Source of the DNA: Micromussa lordhowensis
Taxonomy: Eukaryota > Cnidaria > Anthozoa > Scleractinia > Lobophylliidae
Direction: 5' to 3'
Assembly: GCA_964020085.1 (NCBI GenBank)
Contig: OZ026604.1
Location: 20,471,394 to 20,535,393, forward strand
Length of the DNA: 64,000 nucleotides
The translations under genes and the position numbers were made by a program. The stretch's first letter is position 1, and each line of letters starts with the position of its first letter. Shown here one piece after another: positions 44,265-53,902 of this stretch. Below the pieces are notes generated by a model. The model did not search any database, was not told the DNA's origin, and saw only the letters and a list, made by a program, of their open reading frames with translations.

Positions 44265-45083
44265 ATGTATGTTTTCTATGCAGCGCCTTCCAGTTTTGGA
44301 GAGGGCTCCCTTCAGAGCCCCAAATCATGTCCTTCTTTGCAGTCAAACTTCGGAAGAAATGGAAATGGACATCAGCTAGAGTCGGTTAGAACGGGCGTGC
44401 CACACGGAAAAATCAAGAGGGAATTGCAGGACGAAGTGCAGTCCTTCGTCTCTGAAAACGCAAGGCTGTGCGGTTCGCAATTTAGAGCTAATCCGTATTT
44501 TGGTGCGAGGTACCCCTGCCCTACTATGTGGTTCATTTCACGAAGATACCTACATGACTTAAAGACCTCTTCCTTTCCTAGTTCAAATCCTATCGCCACC
44601 AGACTGGAACAGCCAGATATATTTCTTGGGAAACCAAAAGGTTTATCTGGAGAAGGAAGAAAAATAAACAATGGGTGTTCAGGCAACACTTATTCGACGA
44701 GGAGAAGGCTTGGCAGCGACAGCGACAGCGAGCCGTTAAAAAAACTACCTGAGCCAAAAGCTGAACAGTTTCCAGAAGGACAAGCTATCAAGTCTGCCAA
44801 GAAAGGCCCAGAGTACCGGGAACGAAGAAGGAGAAACAACCTGTCGGCGAAGAAGTCCCGTGACGCGAGGAAGTTTCGAGAATTGCAACTTGAAAAGAAA
44901 CTGGTTTACATTGAGAATGAAAACATTCGCCCACGTTGGGAAATTTATGCCTGGCGGGAAGAAAATTTTCGCTTAAAAGGAATACTAAGCGCTAACTGCG
45001 ATGTTTTCAGCAAACAACAATCTCTAAAAGAAAAATCGTTATCAAATGAGAGATTGAGTACGACACCATCTTTTTGTTCCTGA
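44265..45083 (+). pseudogene. bZIP copy 7, long form, with N-terminal frameshift and damaged zipper
   Basis: The ancestral ATG at 44192 is kept (MEDYRAP), but a 2-bp loss shortly after puts it out of frame. The long frame resumes and could start at the ATG at 44265 (MYVFYAAPSSFGEG), followed by RELQDEVQSFVSEN and RYPCPTMWF. The basic region RERRRRNNLSAKKSRDARKF is intact. The zipper reads ENIRPRWEIYAWREENF: a heptad leucine of the other copies has become proline, and two further residues are tryptophan. It ends TPSFCS like copy 3, through the same C-terminal frameshift. Probably non-functional as a dimerising bZIP, though still open over 273 codons. Confidence 0.65.
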
Positions 45084-45253
45084 TATGTCAAATATCCAAG
45101 TTTCGCCGCCGAATATGGCGAGTCTTTTTCCTGTGGCGAACACTCGTACAAACCTTTTCCTCCTGACTTAATTGATCGGGGATTGTAAATCATGTCAAGG
45201 GAAGGTGAAGTGTGATAGCTTTCGCCTTTTCTTGTATTAGTAGAAATTGCTTA

Positions 45254-46489
45254 GGCCCGGTTCGGACGCCGTACTTCACATGAGCCGAATCGAATTCAAA
45301 TTTAGGCCGACCCAAATTAATTAAGACCGGCTGAATTGATTTAGACGCCGATCTCAATTCCAGCCGAACTAAATTCAATAGGAGATAAAAGTGGATTTCG
45401 ATCAGCGCTGATACGTGCTGAACTCCCGTAAACATAGTAAACAGCAACCAAGCACGAATCAAAGCCATCTTTTGAAAAATATAAAATACAGAAGGAGCAG
45501 AAAAAGGCAAACTGCATCAGGTATTTACATGTAACAACTGCAAGAAGACAAGTGATAAATTGGTTCAGATGTCGTACGTCACATGAACTTTAATTTAAAC
45601 TTTTACAATACAATTTCAATTTCCAACCTTCTCGTATTCCTTGAAATACAACACAACTTGGGCAAAAAGCCCAATTGCAATATTCAGGTTAATTCTCAAA
45701 TGCAATGTTCACACAAAATTCAAACACAAGCATGAAACCTATGATGAATGCACATAAATTTTGTTGCTGCTTAACAAGGTGCCGCGGCAAGTTTACAAAA
45801 CTCCACATATCGGCTTCTTCTCTGCCCTTAAGATGCGCTGACGCACTACTTACTCTTTTGCGCATGCTCAGGTCTTCAAAATACATGAAAAAAATACATT
45901 AAATCAATTTATGCATTTGATTCGGTTCGTCTGAATCAAAGCCGCCCCACAGACGTTAATAGGGACCTTAAGCAATGACGACGGCGACGCCAAGGACGAC
46001 GTCTAGAAAAAATGAATTTATATTTTACCGTCGAATTTCGCACATGCCTAGATCTGTTCAGTTCGTCTATCGGTCTCAGAACTTGTAAAAGCTTACTATG
46101 TAATGCCAGCGTTCAATTCCAAAAGAAAATACGAAAAATAAGCCGCCGTCGCTCACGTTCTCCAAAATACCCAGAACTTGGTCATTTCACGTTGTCGTTT
46201 TGCAGAGGACGGCTAAGAAATGTACAAAGAATTATAACGCACATGCACAGCTATTGTTCCGCTCATTAAACCTTTTGTTTTGTGGCGTTCTCGTTGCCGT
46301 TGCCGTCGTGGTTTGCTTAAGGTCCCTATTATTATTTTAATAACTCCCGGCTGAGTCAGGCGTGAAGAATGGCTGAGCCGATCCGAATTCAATCAGCCGT
46401 TTCGAATTGATTCAGACGCCGTACTTCACATGAACTTAATTCATTGAATTCGATTCGGCTCATGTGAAGTACGGCGTCTGAACCGGGCC
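45254..46489. mobile_element. PIF/Harbinger-like TIR element, TTA target duplication
   Basis: The ends ggcccggttcggacgccgta and its inverted counterpart (acggcgtctgaaccgggcc) match over about 45 bp with one or two differences. TTA flanks both sides (45251-45253 and 46490-46492). The uninterrupted site occurs beside bZIP copy 3 (tgactaagcaatatc at about 17187). TTA/TAA duplications are typical of PIF/Harbinger. No transposase is visible. Subterminal repeats (gccgaat, gacgcc) recur near 45330-45360 and 46380-46420. A smaller MITE is nested at 45962-46326. Confidence 0.8.
45962..46326. mobile_element. 365-bp MITE, GGGACCTTAAGCA ends, TA target duplication
   Basis: gggaccttaagcaa and ttgcttaaggtccc are perfect inverted ends, flanked by TA (45960-45961 and 46327-46328), as for Tc1/mariner-type MITEs. 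Nested in the 45254-46489 element and therefore younger than it. Same family as 2340-2710. Open frames across it are shadows. Confidence 0.88.
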
Positions 46490-46740
46490 TTAGTCATTTG
46501 CCCATAAATTTGAAGAAGGAAAATGGGACCGAGTATTATTGTCCTGCAAATATATCATTTTTCCAGTTAGTTGTTAATTATAAGTGTAGCTCTCCCAGCT
46601 TAAGTTATTTTAAAAGTTTCTAACAAGGGGTTTCTTTAAGTGGCTTCTTTTAGTAAAGGGATTATGTAATGATATTTCGAGTCATTTTTCTAACCCACAA
46701 AATGACTTTCAAATTTAAGAAAACTTCTAAATGATAATTA

Positions 46741-49700
46741 AATTCGGATAAGTAAGTGGAAGTTAAGATAATTTTCCTGTCCAGCGCTTGTGAAATGCTT
46801 TCCAAAGAGACCTCTCAGATCGAGACGTAATGTAGTTCGGGAGAGACCGCTGTTTTGGCCGGAGATATGCAAACTCTAGTAAATATTACACAGCACTGAA
46901 TTGTGGAATAAAGTATGCGAAAATTTGCACCGGAATTTTCTGAGCGAATTTTCTAACGAACAGAAAAGAAATATTTTAGCTGTGCTGCGGTTTGAAAAGA
47001 CTTTCGAAAGAGATGTTCTTGATTAAATCGGTTCAGTACTTTGCAAGGAACGACTTTCAAGCGGGTTAGAATTATGAATGAGTCTTGGCGCCGCTTGGTT
47101 TTAAATTTACCCGTTAAACACCGTCTGCGAATTAGTGCACAAAAAAGACAGCGTGCAGTCTGTTTCTTTTCCTAGCGTTTTCTTTGCGTTTCTTACATCT
47201 ATCGAGCAGCAAGCGGCCAGCATGAAAAGCTACGAGCTGCGAGAAGCGTGGGTGCGGAGAAAAAGGAAAGAGAAAGAAGGGTTCTCTCCCGCCTGTCCCT
47301 CCCCTAATTTGTATAATATTAGACACCTTAAGATACCCCGATTTTCACGCACGAGTACGGCTAGCGCCATTTTGAATTCATTAAATGACCACGTGATCGT
47401 GTCCTTCCCGTAAAAGCTACACGTTTTCCCGGGGTAATCGGTGGTCTACCCGTATGTTAGCGCCGGGTGAAAATTGAGAAACGGATAAGTTTTTATGGTC
47501 TTTATCTTTGCTTATTAGACCACAATGGTATCCAGATGCTTACATAAACACTTGTTCTTCTGATTTCAAGCGTTTTGGGATCGATTATGAAAAAGCTTTT
47601 TTGAAGCACAAATGTGGAGAATTTTTTTTACTACAACCCAGTCTTTTGCGCAACATTTTTGCCCAGATTGTACCCGGTGTCACCCGGTGTATCTTAAGTT
47701 TGATTGGTATCCCGTGTAACCGAGTACGAGTACGGGTGATCTGACCCGTACCCGTACCCGGAACCGGGGTATCTTAAGGTCTCTATTAACTGAGTTACGC
47801 GGTCGGAGGATTTCAGGAACAAAAGCCGACTAGGCGTGGTCTATTTACAAATCATTGTCTGAGACCCCCAACGAACTACTAGGATCTGCGTAGTCACGTG
47901 TGATTGGTCTCCTCCGAACTCCTCCCTGCTAGTTTGTCCAAGAGAAAAAATTGTTTTTTAATCTACCCACTGGCTTTGGAAAGCTCTTAATATTTCAGTA
48001 ATCGCGGACCGGTGACATCGGAAATGTCAAACCCCATGATTCAAGCGCTGTTGTTGTTATCCGGCAGTTGCGATCGATAACGGAGGACCAAGTTCGGTAC
48101 TCCAAGCCTTCGTATTCCACCTGTTTCTATTACAAACAGAGATCATTCAGCAGGTTACAAATGGTTTGTTAATTGTGTTACATTACACGGACTCCTACAG
48201 TTCGCCACATTTGCACGTTTTCCGTTCTTTCTTGAATTTCGGTCTCTCGACCCTGTTATGCTGCGCACTTGTTTGTGAAGGGCATTTTTATGCTGTGTTA
48301 TTAGGAGAACTTTTCATCGGAGTAGAGCCGTTTGACCGTTTGACCATTTGGCATGAATGGTTTCCGTTCTGTCGCTTTGTATTTTTTAACACTTTCGCAA
48401 TCGCGGGAGTACTGCCGAATAACTGATTGGTCTATGGCATGATATAAATGTGTGTATTAAATAATAATAATAGATCGGAATGAGCATAAGACGAAGCACT
48501 TGATATTACAGGTGCGTTACAGATGTTTTTTTCATACACGTTCACTTGCTACCTCCCGTTTTTCGTGCTGTATTAGAACACTTCACTTCATGGTTTATAA
48601 AACTACAAAGCTCGTTTTAAAATTTTTAGTTACGTATACGTGGTTTCTCGATGCATTGATGCTGGAACAGAAATAAAAAAACTCCAATTGCTGGTGTTTA
48701 GTGATACGTTCTCAACTAGGATGCATGTAGATTTTTGCTATTTTAATTATTTTACCGTCTTCTCCTTAGTTTTTAGTTGAAAAATATTAATGATTAGCAA
48801 AAGCTATTATAGATATCGAGTTTGTATGTTGGGGATATAATACGCGCTCTAATTAGCTAGTTGTAGGACATTATTTTCCCGTAGCCCCCACGGGCCTGGG
48901 CCTGCAAAAACAAAGCAAAAAGCCATAAAATAAACAACTGATTAACCCCGATCGAACGTTCGGTCTTTAGAAGAAAATCTCAGAATTCATCCTTGCCGTA
49001 TTAGCATCGCTATCTCCTTGAGGTTTTTGCCGTAAAGATCTCACTCTCGGTTAATAAGTAGTTAGTAACACACCCCTATTGCCTGACGCCAGCTACAGAC
49101 AACTGAGGACAGCTACCCCATTTCTAATTTTCTTTCCTTTTATAGCAGCATGTTTTTGGCACGAGGGTACATAAAAAGACACGAGAACGGTACTCTTGCT
49201 TCTCGAACTCATTAATAATTCATCAAGTTAAAAAAAGAACTCATGACCGTGACGTTGCTTGGATAGCAGATCAATAGACCATTTTGCAATTGTCTGCTCG
49301 GTGATCTCGCCTTTGAATGGCAGCAAGGCTGGAGGTGACCTTTCTTTGATACAGACTTCTCATCTTTTGTCATGTAATGCACCTTGTTAGCATGCATTAG
49401 AACAACTTGATTTACACAACAAAAGCAGTGAGGTCCGTATCAAAACACGGTCACCTGGTCACCTCCAACCTCGAGGCCATCGAAACGCCAGGTGGATGAG
49501 CAGTCAATTGGTCTATTAACATAGAAGTTTTATAATTTTATTTCTCCATGTTCTCCTTAGTTTTAGTTCCGATGAGAAGACATATCCAACACTCAAAAAA
49601 GCGGTTGCCCCAATTTCCAGACACTTTGAAGTTCGTCTAAAAACACTCCGTGGCGCGTCGCATTTTGAACTCCCTTCTAGGTGTCTTCAGTGATCAAACA

Positions 49701-49870
49701 CGGTCTTTCGCGTTTGCTGTAAAATATCAAACACGAGTGGCAGTGTTTCATCGCGATATCCAAACAACGAGAAAAGAGTGGAAAATACGACGCGCAGCGG
49801 AGTATTCTTGACGAAATTCGAGGTGTTTGGATCGCCGAGAAACACTGTCTCGAGTGTTTGATATATCTTC
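46741..49870 (-). repeat. Segmental duplication block C, right copy (inverted)
   Basis: Inverted equivalent of 14336-16925, with a 452-bp MITE inserted at 47332-47783. Landmarks are aatgctttccaaagagacct near 46795, cacgtgtgattggtctcctc near 47898, gatcgaacgttcgg near 48950 and gtgtcttcagtgatcaaaca near 49680. No recognisable gene in either copy. Confidence 0.75.
47332..47783. mobile_element. 452-bp MITE, ACCTTAAGATACCCCG ends
   Basis: gacaccttaagataccccg and cggggtatcttaaggtctc are inverted ends, flanked by tatta at 47327-47331 and 47784-47788. The left block C copy reads through (attatacaaattagg at about 16359). Internal short repeats of gtacccg/cgagtacggg lie near the right end. Non-coding. 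Confidence 0.85.
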
Positions 49871-50011
49871 GCAATCCAAACTAAAACTAAGGAAAGACGG
49901 AGAAGCGAAATCGTCCAAATCTATGCTAATTCAGACCGGGTATCCAAACCACCATCACGGGCATGATTTGCTTTGTTTTAACTTGATGAATTATTCTGAG
50001 TTTGAGAAATA

Positions 50012-52793
50012 TTACTTGGTCACACAATAGCGAAGCTGGCAATGACCCGGATCCATAAGATTATAAACAAAGAACAGTCCACAGTTCCTGATTTGAACTG
50101 TTACCGCCCAGTTACAACAACTGCTACCCCAATGAAAACACACTGTCCGGCTGACCACTCCTTCTTGGAGGGTAGGGTGGGCGCCATTTAACCAGCCGGT
50201 GGCATCCGTATTGCACATGCGTTTTGTAACACAATAGGTGGGCATTTTGGAGCCCGCAGTGCCGTTAAAGCGGTACCATCCAGGAACTAGTGTAACGCGG
50301 TCACATTTGTATGTCGACTGTTCTCTGGGAAATGATACACTGCGGTCCGCTTCGGTGTCGACTGTGTAATTACTGCACTCTGAGCCTGTGAGGAGAGCAA
50401 AGTCAATGCATTCTTTGTAAAAATAAGTATGTCTGGTAATAATGTACGGGAAATGACAAGAGCTCAACATAATATTGGGATGGCTGTAACCTATTTCAAT
50501 TCTGTTCACATGAATTTTACATCATCACAAGTGCTTGTGTATATGCGAATCTCTAGTGGAAATGCACACTTGTGAAAAACGTAAACTTACCGAGGCCGAG
50601 CTCGCAACGCATGCCTGTTAATGATGCTGCACATGCGCATCTAAAGCCATTGATCACATCAGTGCATGTACCTCCGTTTAGACATGGACTGCTTGCGCAC
50701 TCGTCTATATCTGCATCATTAGACAAATAAAATTGTTTAGAGCGGTTTCCATTTCATTTCTACACGACTTGCTTAAAAGACTCGCCCTACTGTTTTGTAC
50801 AATCTCAAGTAAAACCAAACCTAATGTCGAGTAGCGTGACGACCCTAATAACGGCTGCGGAGGAGACTAAATGTCGAGTCACTCGCACTCATTTTCCCGC
50901 GGTTTGCGTCAGCTACATGTAGTTACTTCAAGTTTTGATTGGTTTACTAGATTTTCTGTGTCCTTTTGTGATTGGCTAGAGTGATTACTTTGGTTTTGGT
51001 TTTGGTTTAACGACACGTGATCAAAAACTGCTCTATCTTCTACTCACTGCTTTTATTAAAACTCGTGCGGTCTTTCTCTTTCACAATAACCACACTAATT
51101 ATTGACACAAAATAGACAAAAAGCTCTCATTACTTACCGAATTCACAGTGACTTCCGAAGTATCCTGGCGAACAACGACAAGTATACTGTCCCTCCCCCT
51201 GATAGTCGCAGGCTCCGCCATTTTGGCATGGATTTACAGTGCACTCTACAACCGCTGGGTGGAGAAAACACACAATCAATAAATCAGCGTAGATTTTCGT
51301 GCAAGAGACGACTGTGATGCGAAGAGAGGGACTCTTAGAGCAAGTCCTTAATAATCACAAGGAAGCAATTTAATTTCGGAACAGGAGAATTTTGAGTGTC
51401 GTACTCACATCGCTTCTGTTTCTTTCCTACATTGAAATACGCAAATCAAACTCAGAAGTCCTTTTAATTCATGTAAAACTAGTTTCTAACCTGTTCCAGG
51501 CCGGCTCTCAGTAGTTGGGGACGAGCGAAAAAAAAGGGGGCTTGGGGGAGAAACAACGAGGAAGATTAAGGCGAGAAAGGGAGGAGAGAGAGAGAGAGCC
51601 TGTAAGAATTTTTCCGCTCACGTTTGGTTTAATGAGGTGTCGAAAACTAAAAATGTCAACTTGTCAATTAGCTGGAAATGTTCTACTATTGCTTGCTATT
51701 GCCTACACGACTCCTGCGGTTCGTGACATTTTTACATTAACTGCTCTCTTTTCGGTCTCTCGAATTTCCTTTGCTTTACTGGTGTTTATGGAGGGCACTT
51801 TATGTTGCGTTATTAGGAGGAATTTTAAGTAGGGGTGAGCCGTTAGACTGTACTGTAGCTAAGTTTTAGAGGTCATAGGTTTGCCTGCTGTTATCGTCAT
51901 GTCGCTTTGCCGAATTTAACACCTCTCAATTAAATTTGCTATAATATTAATAATAATAATAATAATAATAATATTTATTCACTTACTTATCATATTAGCT
52001 ACATGCTAATATGATCGCCGGCGCGTAACAAATTAATCTAAATACCATACAAAACCTCCTAAAATTCACATAAAAACGAAAATTAACGATATTAATAATC
52101 TAGTCTAAAATTTAAATTTAAATCTAAACTTTAAAATTAACCTAAATAATCCAAAAATGCTTCCTCAAATAGATGCGTCTTTCATTTAGATTTGAAAATA
52201 TCAATAGCACTAACAATAGTTCAATATCCGATCTAATGGAATAATTATCCCTTGGCTTAATAGTGATTAAATCTCTGATGTAGACGGGCGCAACGCTATG
52301 GATAGCTTTATAAGCGATAACGAAAATCTTGAAAATTATCCGAAAGCGGAATGGTAGCCAATGCAACTTAACGAGAACGGGAGAAATGTGATCAAAGCGC
52401 GTGGCATTACAAATAAGGCTCGCTGCGGTGTTCTGAACAGGATTACGTATGCACTGTTACTATAGAGCGGGTTTCAATTGAGTGTCGTAATACCAAAACC
52501 AAACCAACTAGACACTGATAAGACTACTCAGCCAATTTCAAGCAGTAGTAAAACCAAAACCAAATCTAAAGTAATTGTCTACTTAGATCATTTGGTTTAT
52601 CAACTGGGAATTGGCCACCGTAAAGAGATTCGGAAGCTGAGTCAGACGTTTCGAGCGTTAGCCCTTCGTCGGAGTGAATACAGCGATTCGCTCGGACGAA
52701 GGGCTAACGCTCGAAACGTCAGCTTCCGAATCTCTTTACGGTGGCCAATTCACATTATCAATCCAGTTTATAAAACCAAATGATCTTGTAATA

Positions 52794-52830
<37 letters not shown>

Positions 52831-53870
52831 TGCCCCCTTTATTCGTTAATTGTCTAATTACATTCGGCACTCAATTCTATGAGTTAACGTGTTTACATCT
52901 TTGTTGCCACCCAATTCAAATCACGTGCTGATTCATTTGGAAGTTACAATTGTACAATTTGCCACTCGCAACAGATTGCATGGGAATATACACAAACATG
53001 ACAATTGTAACCTCCCAAATGAATCATCTTTATAGGAAGGGTGACTTGAAACGTACTCCAATATATAGGTTGTAAATTTTGAGCAGCGATTCTTACCTGC
53101 CTTTTCCATATCACAGTAAACCCCAACAGGCTGGCCCCCAGATCCCTTTGAAAGCAGCCAATATCGACCGGTGGGTGCCTGTCCTTCAGATGCGTTCTTT
53201 ATTTCCTGGCACGATTCGGCCGGGAGTGCAGGACTGGAACCGAGATAAGCTGTCGAATGAACGAGTCAGTTAGTTACTTTTAAGTTTGAAATCTTTCGAG
53301 TTCTAACATTAAATTTGTGTTCTTCTCTCAAGCAAAGTGTAAGGCACTTTTGGGACAACTTGGTAATTAATTACTTATTAATTACTTATTAGACCTTACA
53401 GAGCGATAGCGAGGTCAATAAGGCAGTTTCGAGGTTTGAGATTTTCCCATAAACATTGAACGCTCGAGGTTAATAAGTTGTTTATTATGTAGCTATTCAC
53501 TTTTTGTTTTTGCAGGCCTGTAATCGGCCCGTGGGGATTACGGGAGAATAAGCCAATCAGAGCGCTTATATCGGACTTATAACAAGCCATAAATATAAGC
53601 GCTCTGATTGGCTTATTCTCGTATACTTTCTTCTCAGTGGAAAATTCGTAAGATGAAGCAGAATTGTCGCTAATATGATTAAGGCTAATAATATGTTCCG
53701 TTCAAAACCAATATGTGCATAACAGGCTTACATGTGAATCTGATGTGGCATAAATTTGATGCTTTAAATGCACTTCAGCTTTAAGCGCAAATATTGCCGG
53801 TTTTCACATGACGTCACTAAAATTCAAACTACAAAACTCTGTTGCAAAGCCATGTTGGTGCCCATCCGGA

Positions 53871-53902
<32 letters not shown>

